Shown in pieces: positions 46,765-55,974 of a DNA stretch of 64,000 nt. A program made the position numbers and the translations under genes. Source of the stretch: Phyllobacterium sp. 628 (GTDB lineage Bacteria; Pseudomonadota; Alphaproteobacteria; Rhizobiales; Rhizobiaceae). How positions within the stretch are numbered: position 1 is the stretch's first letter; each line of letters begins with the position of its first letter. The stretch covers positions 1,433,501-1,497,500 of the forward strand of contig NZ_CP050301.1 in assembly GCF_014189505.1 (NCBI RefSeq). Reading direction: 5' to 3'. The notes beneath the pieces were generated by a model. The model saw nothing but the letters and a program-made list of their open reading frames with translations, ran no database searches and was not told the origin of the DNA.

Positions 46765-47658
46765 ATGAGCGCACGGGATCTTGAAGGTGCATACGGGACT
46801 GCAGGCACAAGCCTCGCCAGCAGCACGCCGAGCTTTGCCATAGCCTTTGGCGGCGGCGGGGCGAGGGGGCTTGCCCATATCAATGTGATCGAAGCATTGG
46901 ATGAACTCGGCATCAAACCCGTGGCGATTTCCGGCTCGTCCATTGGCGCGATCATGGGTGCAGGTATGGCGGCGGGCATGTCCGGCCGTGATATCCGCGA
47001 ATATTCCATTGCAACCCTGTCCCGGCGTGCCGAAATAGCTGCCCGCCTGTGGCGTCTGCGCCCGGCAACATTCGGCGAAATGTTTGGCGGCGGCATTCGT
47101 CTGAGCCAGTTCAACATCGAAAAAATCCTCAAGACATTTTTGCCCGAGCAGATACCCGAAACGTTTGAAGAACTGGCGATTCCGTTGAGCGTGACGGCAA
47201 CCGACTTTTACGGACAGCGGGAAATCCCGATCGATGAAGGCGACTTGTTCAACGCGATCGCGGCATCGGCGGCCATACCTGCGCTTTTCCGCCCGGTGCG
47301 CCGCGACGACCGTGTGCTGATCGATGGCGGAATTTACAATCCGGTGCCGTTTGACCATCTGAAGGGCAAGGCGACATTCGTCATCGGCATTGACGTGGTT
47401 GGGGGACCGGAAGGCGACGGGCGCAAATTCCCGTCATCGATTGATGCAATGTTCGGCGCAAGCCAGCTCATGATGCAATCGATCATTGCGACGCGCTTGC
47501 GGACGGACCCGCCGGCTATCTTTCTGCGGCCAGCAGTGGCGCGTTTCGGCGTGCTGGATTTCTTGCGCGTCGAGCAGGTGCTGAACGAATCGATTGGTAT
47601 CAAGGACGAGTTGAAGCGTGCCGTGGATGCCGCCATCACTTACGTCGAACAGGAATAG
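46765..47658 (+). CDS. patatin-like phospholipase (RssA type)
   Basis: Predicted lipid acyl hydrolase of 297 residues. The oxyanion-hole AFGGGGARGLAHINVI (about 28-43), the nucleophile elbow GSSIGAIMGAG (about 57-67, GxSxG) and the catalytic Asp in IDGGIYNPVPFDHL (about 190-203) are all intact. It lacks a signal peptide, so it acts in the cytosol or is secreted by another route. It lies 34 bases after the M16 pair and converges on the Kef-type gene with only 2 bases between stops. Confidence 0.92.
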   Translation: MSARDLEGAYGTAGTSLASSTPSFAIAFGGGGARGLAHINVIEALDELGIKPVAISGSSIGAIMGAGMAAGMSGRDIREYSIATLSRRAEIAARLWRLRPATFGEMFGGGIRLSQFNIEKILKTFLPEQIPETFEELAIPLSVTATDFYGQREIPIDEGDLFNAIAASAAIPALFRPVRRDDRVLIDGGIYNPVPFDHLKGKATFVIGIDVVGGPEGDGRKFPSSIDAMFGASQLMMQSIIATRLRTDPPAIFLRPAVARFGVLDFLRVEQVLNESIGIKDELKRAVDAAITYVEQE

Positions 47659-47660
47659 GC

Positions 47661-49490
47661 CTACTCGGCAGGCTCCGGATCCGGGATCATTGCTTCGTCT
47701 TCGACCGTATCGATACGCTTGGATTCGCGTGTCGGTTTGATCAGTGGCTCTGGCGTAACCGGACGGGTCAGCAACAAGTCGTTTCCAGCCATCAGACCTT
47801 CCGAGGCCTGAATATGCAGCCGGTCCTCATCGCGGTTGCGAATGTCTTCCATGATCTCATAGGCGACATCTTCGCTGGTGCCGAGTTCCTCGAGCGTCCG
47901 GCGGCCAAAAAGCAACCCGGATTCAAAGGTCTCCCGCAGTTCATACTGGACACCGCGTGCCCGCAATTTCAACGTATGACCGCGATCATAGGACCGCACG
48001 AAAAGCTTGATATCTGGATATTCCGACTGCACCAGGTCAACGATCTTGTCGGTTGTTTCACGCGCATGGGTGCAAACCGCGACAATCTTGGCCTGCCGGA
48101 TACCGGCCGCTTCCAGCACTTCCTTGCGTGTGCCATCGCCAAAATAGATGCGGAAGCCAAATTTCGAGGCAGCGCGGATACGGTCGGCCGAAGCGTCGAT
48201 CAGGGTAACACTGGTGCCACCCGCCAGCAGAATTTGCGCGGCAATCTGGCCATAGCGCGAAAACCCGATCATCAGAACATCGGCACCCGCCGCCCCGTCA
48301 AAATCTTCGTCGATCTCTTCCTTGGCATTGGGATCAACCAGAAAGCGGTTGCCAAGGGCAACCGACAGCGGCATGACCGCCATGGAAAGCGTGACAACGG
48401 CGATCATTTCCGAGGCTGTGGAACTGCTTAGTAATCCTGCTGCAGCTGCCGTCGTGAACAGCACAAACCCGAACTCACCACCCTGCGGGAGGAAGAAGGC
48501 GATGCGGATCGCATCATTGTGATTGCAGCGGAACAGCCGCGCCAGCACGTAGACCACCAGCGCCTTGATTGCCATGAATACCGGCACGGCCAGAAGGATC
48601 ATCGGCCAGTCGGCAAGGATGACTTTCAGATCAATCGACAATCCGACGGCCATGAAAAACAGGCCGAGGAATATGCCCCGAAACGGTTCGATGTCGGCTT
48701 CAAGTTCATGCCGGTAAGATGATTCTGCCAAGAGCACACCGGCGATGAAAGCACCCATAGCCATGGAAAGCCCGGCAAACTGCATCAGCAATGCCGCACC
48801 GAGCACCACGAACAATGCCGCCGCGATCATCACCTCTCGAGCGCCCGTATTGGCGATAAACCGGAACAGCGGATTGAGCAGATAACGCCCCACCGCGATA
48901 ATCGCGCCGATGCAGATAATGGCGATGAGAAACTTGCCGAGCGGATCGGCCTCGTGCTGCGCGGAACCGGGAGCAAGCACGGGAATCATCGCCAGCAAGG
49001 GAACGATAGCCAGATCCTGAAACAGCAGTATGGCGAAAGACGTCTGGCCATGCGGCATATTGGTCTCGCCGCGCTCCTCCAGAATCTGCATGGCAAAAGC
49101 GGTCGATGACAGTGCAAGCCCGAAACCGATCACCACGGCCGCCTGCCAGCTCATCAGCTGAAATGCGAGGATCAAACCGGTCAGTGCCGCTCCCGAGACG
49201 ATGACCTGCGCCGCGCCCAGACCGAAAATCGCGTGGCGCATGTTCCACAGGCGCGTGGGCTTCAATTCAAGACCTATCACAAACAGCAGAAAAACCACGC
49301 CCAATTCGGAAAAATGCAGGACTTGTTCGCCATCGGTAATCAGGTTGGCCAGCGGCCCGATCAAAAGACCCGCCGCGAGATAGCCAAGTACGGTCCCAAG
49401 CCCGAGCCGTTTGAATAACGGCGCGGCAATAATCGCCCCAGCCAGCAGTGCAAGAGCCTGAAAATAGAGATTGCCGCTTTGTGAAAGCAT
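47661..49490 (-). CDS. monovalent cation:proton antiporter, KefB/KefC type
   Basis: CPA2-family inner-membrane antiporter of 609 residues. About twelve hydrophobic segments (1-385) are followed by a Rossmann TrkA-N domain (about 410-530, with ADVLMIGFSRYGQIAAQILL and the NAD-binding loop) and a charged tail. Kef proteins export potassium in exchange for protons in response to electrophile-glutathione adducts, which fits the many glutathione-linked genes here. The start at MLSQSGNLYFQAL (49490) is preferred; the frame is open to 49574. It is divergent from pmbA. Confidence 0.9.
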   Translation of the reverse strand: MLSQSGNLYFQALALLAGAIIAAPLFKRLGLGTVLGYLAAGLLIGPLANLITDGEQVLHFSELGVVFLLFVIGLELKPTRLWNMRHAIFGLGAAQVIVSGAALTGLILAFQLMSWQAAVVIGFGLALSSTAFAMQILEERGETNMPHGQTSFAILLFQDLAIVPLLAMIPVLAPGSAQHEADPLGKFLIAIICIGAIIAVGRYLLNPLFRFIANTGAREVMIAAALFVVLGAALLMQFAGLSMAMGAFIAGVLLAESSYRHELEADIEPFRGIFLGLFFMAVGLSIDLKVILADWPMILLAVPVFMAIKALVVYVLARLFRCNHNDAIRIAFFLPQGGEFGFVLFTTAAAAGLLSSSTASEMIAVVTLSMAVMPLSVALGNRFLVDPNAKEEIDEDFDGAAGADVLMIGFSRYGQIAAQILLAGGTSVTLIDASADRIRAASKFGFRIYFGDGTRKEVLEAAGIRQAKIVAVCTHARETTDKIVDLVQSEYPDIKLFVRSYDRGHTLKLRARGVQYELRETFESGLLFGRRTLEELGTSEDVAYEIMEDIRNRDEDRLHIQASEGLMAGNDLLLTRPVTPEPLIKPTRESKRIDTVEDEAMIPDPEPAE

Positions 49491-49633
49491 GTGCCTGACC
49501 CAGTCTGTTGCGAATGTTGCCGGTGTTTGCCTTGATAGACCCCAATTTGCACCATATAGGAGGCAGTGCGTCATCTGGTCATTGGTCAGATATGTCCTTG
49601 CATCCTATCATGCAATCAACTCTAGGGATGAAT

Positions 49634-50977
49634 ATGATCGAGCCCGCCAATTCCCGCGAATTCGTTGACAATGCTGCTGCGCTGGTAGAGGCCGCTCGCC
49701 GTGCCGGAGCAGACGCCGCCGATGCTGTTGTCGTGCGTTCGCGTTCAACAGGTGTCAGCGTCAGGCTTGGCAAAGTCGAGTCGACCGAATCTTCGGAAAG
49801 TGACGATTTCTCCCTGCGCGTTTTTGTTGGCAGGAAAGTGGCAAGCATATCGGCAACTGCCGGTTCCGACCCGAAAATTCTTGCCGAGCGCGCCGTCGCC
49901 ATGGCCAAGGTCTCGCCCGATGACATGTTCGAAGGCTTGGCCGATTCTGCAAGGCTTGTGCGTACGATCCGCGACCTTGATCTTTTCGATTCGACAATTG
50001 TTGAAGCTGCACGTTTGACACAGGATGCTTTGGCCGCCGAGGAAGCTGCGCTTGCGGTTGAAGGGATCACCAATTCGGGCGGTGCGTCAGCATCTGCTGG
50101 TCTTGGCGGCATGGTTCTGGTCACGTCAGGCGGTTTTGTCGGCCACTATATGGGCTCGCGGTTTTCGCGTTCAGTCAGCGCCATTGCCGGTACCGGCACA
50201 GGCATGGAACGTGATTATGATTTCTCGTCGCGGCAGCATTTCGATGCGCTGCAGGACCCGGCAGCCATTGGCCGTTCCGCCGGGGCACGCGCAGTCAAGC
50301 GCATCGGCGCGCGGCAGGCCAAGACTGGCCTCGTGAATGTTGTGTATGATCCACGCGTCGCGCGCGGCATTGCCGGTCATCTCTCTGGCGCCATCAACGG
50401 TTCGTCTGTTGCCCGCAAGACCAGTTTTCTCAAAGACCGCATGGGCGAAAAGATTCTCGCTGATGCCATCAGCGTGACGGATGACCCTTTGCGCGTTCGT
50501 GGTTCTTCCTCACGTCCATTCGACGGCGAGGGTATCGAAGGTGAAGCGCTGACCATGATCGAGAACGGTGTTTTGAAGCACTGGTTCTTGTCCACGTCGA
50601 CCGCCAAGGAACTCGGCCTCACCACCAATGGTCGTGGTGTCCGCTCCGGTTCGGGCGTTGTGCCGTCATCCACCAACTTTGCCATTGAGCCAGGCGAACA
50701 GACACCGGAAGATTTGATCCGTGCGCTTGGGACCGGCTTCTATGTCACCGAGCTTTTCGGACAGGGTGTTGATATGATCACCGGCCAGTACAGCCGGGGC
50801 GCTTCCGGTTATTGGATCGAAAATGGCGAGCTTGCCTATCCAGTGAGTGAAGTTACGCTTGCCTCCAACCTCAAGGACATGTTCCTGAACATGGTGGCAG
50901 CGAATGATATCGACCGCAATTTTGGTGTCGCCAGTCCGACACTCGTAATCGAAGGCATGACTCTTGCCGGCAAGTGA
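49634..50977 (+). CDS. pmbA: TldD/PmbA family metalloprotease subunit
   Basis: PmbA-type (TldE) subunit of the TldD/E protease that processes small peptides such as microcin and antitoxins; about 447 residues. Characteristic stretches are RRAGADAADAVVVRSRSTGV (about 18-37), VESTESSESDDFSLRVFVGR, and the late FNVLIENG-like segment seen as MIENGVLKHWFLSTSTAKEL and GASGYWIENGELAYPVSEVT. The PmbA group lacks the metal ligands of TldD, whose gene is not in this window. The start is uncertain: 49634 has AGGG six bases upstream, and ATG codons at 49628 and 49592 are in frame. It overlaps the following gene by 14 bases. Confidence 0.9.
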   Translation: MIEPANSREFVDNAAALVEAARRAGADAADAVVVRSRSTGVSVRLGKVESTESSESDDFSLRVFVGRKVASISATAGSDPKILAERAVAMAKVSPDDMFEGLADSARLVRTIRDLDLFDSTIVEAARLTQDALAAEEAALAVEGITNSGGASASAGLGGMVLVTSGGFVGHYMGSRFSRSVSAIAGTGTGMERDYDFSSRQHFDALQDPAAIGRSAGARAVKRIGARQAKTGLVNVVYDPRVARGIAGHLSGAINGSSVARKTSFLKDRMGEKILADAISVTDDPLRVRGSSSRPFDGEGIEGEALTMIENGVLKHWFLSTSTAKELGLTTNGRGVRSGSGVVPSSTNFAIEPGEQTPEDLIRALGTGFYVTELFGQGVDMITGQYSRGASGYWIENGELAYPVSEVTLASNLKDMFLNMVAANDIDRNFGVASPTLVIEGMTLAGK

Positions 50978-51773
50978 AAAAAACCGCGCTGATCTTGCTT
51001 TGATCCGGGAAGCCGCCGAAGGCGCCGGACGGATTGCCTTGTCCTACTTCCGGCAAGACCCGCAGGTCTGGATGAAAACAGGCAATTCGCCGGTATCGGA
51101 AGCTGATCTGGCAGCGGACAAATATCTGAAGGACATGCTGCTGACAGCCCGGCCTGATTATGGCTGGATATCGGAGGAAACACTGGATGATCGGGCGGCA
51201 ACGCCGCGCCAGCGGTTTTTTGTGGTTGACCCGATCGACGGCACGCGGGCCTTTATTGAGGGGTCGGATGTCTGGTGCGTCAGCGTTGCGGTGATTGAAG
51301 ATGGCAGGCCGGTTGCAGGCGTGCTCGAATGCCCGGCACGAGGGCAGACCATATCAGCGCTTCCGGGGCAGGGCGCGGAACAGAATGGCAGTGCCATCCA
51401 TGTCAGCGCCAATGATGCACCGTTCAAGGTTGCCGGACCCGGACCATTCCTGAAAAGACTGCCGGAACGTTTCCAGCAATCCATGATTGCGGCGCCCTAT
51501 ATTGCGTCATTGGCCTATCGGATAGCCATGGTGGCGCGCGGCGACATTGCGGGCACCTTTGTGCGCCCCAGCTCGCATGACTGGGATCTGGCGGCGGCGG
51601 ATCTGATTCTGGCGGAAGCAGGCGGGCATGTGCTGACGGCGGATGGCAAGCCGCTGACCTATGGTTTGCGCAACAATGAAACAGGCGATTACCGTCATGG
51701 CGCACTTGTTGCTGCCAGCGGATTGCTGATGGACAACATGTTGGACGTTGTCGCTGAAACCGCCTTCGGTTAA
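50964..51773 (+). CDS. inositol monophosphatase family protein (CysQ/SuhB-like)
   Basis: Magnesium-dependent phosphatase of 269 residues. The metal-binding motifs are GNSPVSEADLAADK (about 37-50), VVDPIDGTRAFIEG (about 89-102, DPIDGT) and SSHDWDLAAADLILAEAGGH (about 196-215, WDxA). This family includes 3'(2'),5'-bisphosphate nucleotidases and inositol monophosphatases; which substrate is used is not decidable here. The TTG at 50964 is taken as start because GAAGG lies 8 bases upstream, within the pmbA coding end. It heads a run of genes leading into lipid A synthesis. Confidence 0.9.
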   Translation: MPASEKNRADLALIREAAEGAGRIALSYFRQDPQVWMKTGNSPVSEADLAADKYLKDMLLTARPDYGWISEETLDDRAATPRQRFFVVDPIDGTRAFIEGSDVWCVSVAVIEDGRPVAGVLECPARGQTISALPGQGAEQNGSAIHVSANDAPFKVAGPGPFLKRLPERFQQSMIAAPYIASLAYRIAMVARGDIAGTFVRPSSHDWDLAAADLILAEAGGHVLTADGKPLTYGLRNNETGDYRHGALVAASGLLMDNMLDVVAETAFG

Positions 51774-51821
51774 ACAGGCTAAAATTTTAACGACTGATAA
51801 CACTTGAACGGATGGGCAACC

Positions 51822-52070
51822 ATGAGCGAAAATACGGCAGAGCCGAAACAGCTGCTTCACCTGGTATTTGGCGGCGAACTGAAAAAGCTGGGCGGCGTTG
51901 AATTCCGCGATCTCGACAATCTGGACATTGTCGGTATTTACCCGAATTTCGAAACGGCACAGCGCGCCTGGAAGTCCAAAGCGCAGCAGACTGTCGATAA
52001 CGCCCATATGCGCTATTTTATTGTCCACATGCACAAGCTGCTTGATCCCACCACGGGCAAGGCAAGCTGA
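51822..52070 (+). CDS. DUF4170 domain protein
   Basis: A conserved 82-residue alphaproteobacterial protein. It reads LLHLVFGGELKKLGGVEFRD then VGIYPNFETAQRAWKSKAQQ and YFIVHMHKLLDP, the DUF4170 pattern, with no catalytic residues evident. It is consistently found beside DUF374 and waaA, so an accessory role in lipopolysaccharide synthesis is suspected. The ATG at 51822 has GGATGGG about 7 bases upstream. Confidence 0.9.
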   Translation: MSENTAEPKQLLHLVFGGELKKLGGVEFRDLDNLDIVGIYPNFETAQRAWKSKAQQTVDNAHMRYFIVHMHKLLDPTTGKAS

Positions 52071-52098
52071 TCCGTTTCCGGTCAGCATTGATAGCGGC

Positions 52099-52872
52099 AT
52101 GAGTGATAACAGCACAGCAACGGCGAAGGCCCCCCGCAAGAAGAGTGGGGTGCTGAAGCGATTTTGGCGGTCGGTCCGCGGACCCTTGGCGAAATCGCGC
52201 TTTGTCCGTGCGGCCGTGGTCTGGCTGATTACTCAGTTTTTCCGGCTGGTCAACGCCACCAATCCGCGCCTGCCCGGATCATCTGATCTCGACGACATGA
52301 AGCGCGGCGGCGAGCCGTTCATTGCGGTTGCCTGGCATGGCCAGCATCTGATGGCGCCGTTTCTGATGCCGCGCGGCGTGCGCTTTGTTGCCATGTTTTC
52401 CAAGAGCAAGGACGCTGAACTCAACGCCCGCGTAGCCGAGCGGTTCGGGGTTGAGATCATTCGCGGCTCCGGTGGCCGGGAGCCGACAAAAAGTATTGAA
52501 AAGGGCGGTGTGCGGGCATTGCTTGCCCTGAAAAAGGCCTTGAAGGACGGTAAGACTGCGGCGATGATTGCTGATATTCCCCACGGAACACCCCGCGACT
52601 CCGGTCTGGGCGTCATTCTTCTTGCCAAACTTTCCGGCCGCCCGATTATTCCTATTTGCTACACGACTTCGCGCAGAAAAATTCTGGAGAAGAGCTGGGA
52701 TAAGACAACCATTCCCTTGCCATTCGGCAGGTCAGGGTTGATTGTCGGCGACCCGATCTTTGTCCCCGAGGATGCTGATGATGCAATGCTTGAAACCAAG
52801 CGTGTCGAATTGACCGCCAGTCTGAACGCCAATACGGCACGGGTACATATGCTTGTGGATGGCAAGGCGTGA
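52099..52872 (+). CDS. DUF374 family lysophospholipid/lipid A acyltransferase-like protein
   Basis: Acyltransferase-like protein of 257 residues. The AWHGQHLMAPFLMPRGVRFV stretch (about 80-99) supplies the conserved His-x4-type region, followed by RGSGGREPTKSIEKGGVRAL and DIPHGTPRDSGLGVILLAKL, the DUF374 signature. Position between DUF4170 and waaA, overlapping waaA by 4 bases, points to a late acylation or transport step in lipid A synthesis. A membrane-associated N-terminal segment (about 30-55) is likely. The start at 52099 follows ATAGCGGC and is well placed relative to the family. Confidence 0.9.
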   Translation: MSDNSTATAKAPRKKSGVLKRFWRSVRGPLAKSRFVRAAVVWLITQFFRLVNATNPRLPGSSDLDDMKRGGEPFIAVAWHGQHLMAPFLMPRGVRFVAMFSKSKDAELNARVAERFGVEIIRGSGGREPTKSIEKGGVRALLALKKALKDGKTAAMIADIPHGTPRDSGLGVILLAKLSGRPIIPICYTTSRRKILEKSWDKTTIPLPFGRSGLIVGDPIFVPEDADDAMLETKRVELTASLNANTARVHMLVDGKA

Positions 52873-54191
52873 GCGAGCGCTGGGCCCGCATAGCATTGGG
52901 CACCTACCGTTGGGTGGGTGCCATGGTGTTTCCTGTTGTCGGTGCCTATGTCGCCTTCCGTTCAAGCAAGGGCAAGGAAGAGCGCGGCCGCCACGGCGAA
53001 CGTTATGGCGTTGCCAGTGTCGCCCGCCCGGCGGGACCGCTGGTCTGGGTGCATGCGGCAAGTGTGGGCGAAACCATGGCGGTCACGCCGCTGGTCGAAA
53101 CCATTGTCGATATGGGTATTAATGTCGTCCTGACCACCGGCACTGTGACGTCTGCCAAAATGGTGCAGGAACGCCTCGGCGACCGCGTTATCCATCAATA
53201 TGTACCGCTTGATCTCAAGCCCGCCGTTGACCGCTTTCTCAGCCATTGGCAGCCGGATCTCGCGGTGATCTGCGAATCCGAGATTTGGCCGATGACGATC
53301 CTCGAGCTTGGCTTGCGGCGGGTGCCACAGGTTCTTGTCAACGGGCGCATGTCTGACCGTTCGTTTGCTTCATGGCAGAAATGGCCATCCATTGCCGAGG
53401 CCTTGTTCGAAAACCTCGCTCATGTGGTGGCGCAGTCTGATGTGGATGGCGAACGCTTCCGGACGCTTGGTGCCCGACCCGTTACGGTGTCGGGTAATTT
53501 GAAAGTCGATACGGCAATACCGCCCGTTGTGCAGTCAGAGCTTCTTGCCGTGCAGCGGCAAATCGGCAAGCGCAAGACTTGGGCCGCGATCTCCACCCAT
53601 CAGGGTGAGGAAGATATCGTTGCGCAGGTGCATCACATGCTGAAGGTGCGGCATCGCGATCTCCTGACCATCATTGCGCCGCGCCACCCGGACCGTGCGC
53701 CTGCCATCGCCGCAGAAATCGAAAAACTGGGTTTGAAAGTGGCTTTGCGCAGTCGCGGGGATGCCATCACACCGGATACGGATATTTATCTCGGCGATAC
53801 GATTGGCGAGTATGGGCTTTATTTGCGACTGACAGAGATCGCTTTTGTCGGCCGCTCGCTCACCGCCCAGGGCGGGCAGAACCCGCTGGAACCGGCCATG
53901 CTGAAAACAGCCATTCTGTCCGGCCGTAACGTGCAGAATTTCCGCGATTCCTATCAGCGTCTGATCAAGAACGGCGCTGCTAAGCTTGTTCGTGACAAGG
54001 ATATGCTGGCCGGTGCTGTCAATTATCTCTTCAATAATCCGGCCGAGCGTCAGGTGATGATCGATGCGGGCACGAAGACAGTTGAAGATATGCGCGGTTC
54101 GCTGGACAGGACCATGACTGCGCTTGAGCCGTTCATCCAGCCGCTTGTGCTTCAGTCGCGGCTGAGTGCGCGTGAAGGTGGCTGGAAATGA
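52869..54191 (+). CDS. waaA: 3-deoxy-D-manno-octulosonic acid transferase
   Basis: Adds Kdo from CMP-Kdo to lipid IVA on the inner face of the inner membrane; 440 residues, GT-B fold family 30. An N-terminal membrane anchor (about 8-30) precedes VWVHAASVGETMAVTPLVET (about 59-78) and the donor-binding C-half with FVGRSLTAQGGQNPLEPAML (about 337-356). It overlaps the DUF374 gene by 4 bases (GTG start) and lpxK by 4 bases, so the trio is translationally coupled. Confidence 0.95.
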   Translation: MSERWARIALGTYRWVGAMVFPVVGAYVAFRSSKGKEERGRHGERYGVASVARPAGPLVWVHAASVGETMAVTPLVETIVDMGINVVLTTGTVTSAKMVQERLGDRVIHQYVPLDLKPAVDRFLSHWQPDLAVICESEIWPMTILELGLRRVPQVLVNGRMSDRSFASWQKWPSIAEALFENLAHVVAQSDVDGERFRTLGARPVTVSGNLKVDTAIPPVVQSELLAVQRQIGKRKTWAAISTHQGEEDIVAQVHHMLKVRHRDLLTIIAPRHPDRAPAIAAEIEKLGLKVALRSRGDAITPDTDIYLGDTIGEYGLYLRLTEIAFVGRSLTAQGGQNPLEPAMLKTAILSGRNVQNFRDSYQRLIKNGAAKLVRDKDMLAGAVNYLFNNPAERQVMIDAGTKTVEDMRGSLDRTMTALEPFIQPLVLQSRLSAREGGWK

Positions 54192-55219
54192 CCAGCGAAG
54201 CGCCTCCATTCTGGTGGGAAAAGCCGGATTGGCGCGCACGGGCACTTAGTCCCTTGTCTAAAATTTACGGCATGGTTGCGGGACGGCGCATACGCCGCGC
54301 CAAGCCGCCAACGATTTCCTTGCCTGTACTTTGCATCGGCAATTTCACTGTCGGCGGTGCGGGTAAGACACCCACATCCATTGCCTTCGCGCAGGCGGTT
54401 GCTGCTTTGGGCCTCAAGCCCGGCATTGTCTCGCGTGGCTATGGGGGAGCCTTTTCCGGCTTACACCGGGTAGACCCGGATCTTGACAGTGCCCGGCATG
54501 TGGGCGACGAGCCCATGCTGCTGGCCCGTCATGCGGTGGTCGTGGTCTCAGCTGACCGCTTTGCCGGTGCCAAGGCACTGCAGGCCGAAGGATGTGATTT
54601 CATCATCATGGATGATGGCTTTCAAAGCGCCCGTCTGTATTTTGATTACGCGTTGATGGTGGTCGATGCCGGCCGTGGTATTGGCAACGGTCATGTTATT
54701 CCGGGCGGGCCTTTGCGTGCACCATTGACCGATCAATTGGTGCGCACCGACGCTTTGCTCAAGATCGGCTCAGCCAGTGGCGCCGATCAGGTCGTGCGCA
54801 ATGCGGCGCGGGCAGCAAAGCCGGTCTATGAAGCCTTGCTGATACCAACAAGTGTCAAGGATATAGAGGGCAAATCGCTGCTGGCTTTTGCCGGGATCGG
54901 CGATCCCTCGAAATTCTTCAAAACGCTTCAAGAGTCTGGCGGCATCATCGGTCACACCAGATCGTTTCCCGATCACCATCCCTATACGGATGATGAAATT
55001 GCCGATCTCGTCAGAAGCGCTGATGCTGAAGGGCTCACACTGACCACAACGGCGAAGGATCACGTCCGTTTGCTGGATGGCAGCGAAGCCGCAAGGGCTT
55101 TGGCGGCGCGGACGCTGGTACTTGATGTTGAGCTGGTCTTTCCCCATCCGCAGACTGCAGCGCGTATCATCAGTGAAACCCGCGAGCGAGCCCGTTCAAG
55201 GCTTATTCGCCAGTCATAG
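54188..55219 (+). CDS. lpxK: tetraacyldisaccharide 4'-kinase
   Basis: Phosphorylates the lipid A disaccharide at 4'; 343 residues, membrane-associated via its N-terminal helix. The P-loop CIGNFTVGGAGKTPTSIAFA (about 51-70) and the downstream DGFQSARL (about 147) are characteristic. It is the last gene of the lipid A run. Its last 6 bases overlap the end of the convergent YbaY-type gene. Confidence 0.95.
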   Translation: MTSEAPPFWWEKPDWRARALSPLSKIYGMVAGRRIRRAKPPTISLPVLCIGNFTVGGAGKTPTSIAFAQAVAALGLKPGIVSRGYGGAFSGLHRVDPDLDSARHVGDEPMLLARHAVVVVSADRFAGAKALQAEGCDFIIMDDGFQSARLYFDYALMVVDAGRGIGNGHVIPGGPLRAPLTDQLVRTDALLKIGSASGADQVVRNAARAAKPVYEALLIPTSVKDIEGKSLLAFAGIGDPSKFFKTLQESGGIIGHTRSFPDHHPYTDDEIADLVRSADAEGLTLTTTAKDHVRLLDGSEAARALAARTLVLDVELVFPHPQTAARIISETRERARSRLIRQS

Positions 55220-55669
55220 TCCGTGACGGAAATTTCGCAGCCGTGGCGGTGCCTCGCGCATGGGAATATCCATCTTCCGCCCGGTTGTCTGGCTGTATAG
55301 GCGGTCGTTGGCAAAGAGTATTCGTCCGGGTTGGCCAAGTTGCACCGACAAGGCAACTTTGGGTGCGGATTTTGATGCCGGAATTTCGATTTCGTAGGCA
55401 ATGGGGAAATAGCCACTTTGACCCAGCGTGAAACTTGTCTCGCCAATGAAGGGCATGGGCTTGGAATTGCCATTGGTCGCATCATAGGCGGTGATGTAAA
55501 CAACGGAACTTGGCGACAGCCGGGCAAGCGGTGAACCGCGCAGATAACCTTTGATGGTCTTTGTCGGACCGCTATAGGCAGGCTCGTGTTTTGCGCCTGT
55601 CGTGGTGCAGCCGCTGGCCAGCAAAGCTGTCGCAACCAGCGCGAAAAAGGCAGCCCGGCGCTGGATCAT
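55214..55669 (-). CDS. YbaY/YscW-type lipoprotein
   Basis: Predicted outer-membrane lipoprotein of 151 residues. A lipobox signal peptide (MIQRRAAFFALVATALLASG, then CTTTG) precedes a single beta-rich domain with IKGYLRGSPLARLSPSSVVY, PMPFIGETSFTLGQSGYFPI and LSVQLGQPGRILFANDRLYS, resembling YbaY/YscW (COG3126). That fold is linked to pilotin-like or envelope functions. The ATG at 55669 is used; a TTG at 55672 is in frame. It is 3 bases downstream of DUF2093 on the same strand. Confidence 0.85.
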   Translation of the reverse strand: MIQRRAAFFALVATALLASGCTTTGAKHEPAYSGPTKTIKGYLRGSPLARLSPSSVVYITAYDATNGNSKPMPFIGETSFTLGQSGYFPIAYEIEIPASKSAPKVALSVQLGQPGRILFANDRLYSQTTGRKMDIPMREAPPRLRNFRHGL

Positions 55670-55672
55670 CAA

Positions 55673-55909
55673 TCAGGCTTTGTTGCGCTGGCGCAGGGAC
55701 GGGTTGATTTGAAGTTCGCGCTCCAGTGAAATTGTCGCGTCGGCATAGGCTTCCTGCCTGGCAACGCTCCAGTATTTCAGCTCGTCCAGCGGTATCTTTT
55801 CCGACGTCACGGCGCAAAGCACGTAAGACCCCGGCGAAAGCACCTGAAAGTCTCCATCGAGGTAACGCACTTTGGCTTCCCGGGAGCCGGGTCCTTCAAA
55901 CCTGTTCAT
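55673..55909 (-). CDS. DUF2093 domain protein
   Basis: A 78-residue conserved alphaproteobacterial protein. The family pattern VRYLDGDFQVLSPGSYVLCA followed by VTSEKIPLDELKYWSVARQE is clear, with one cysteine near residue 32. Its function is unknown. In this order it is usually found between lipid A genes and mutL. It reads into the YbaY-type lipoprotein gene with almost no gap. Confidence 0.88.
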   Translation of the reverse strand: MNRFEGPGSREAKVRYLDGDFQVLSPGSYVLCAVTSEKIPLDELKYWSVARQEAYADATISLERELQINPSLRQRNKA

Positions 55910-55974
55910 TCTGTCGCTTTCGCAATTGGCATATTCCGTTCATTTAGGCGGCTGACACCCTGCGGGTCAAGACT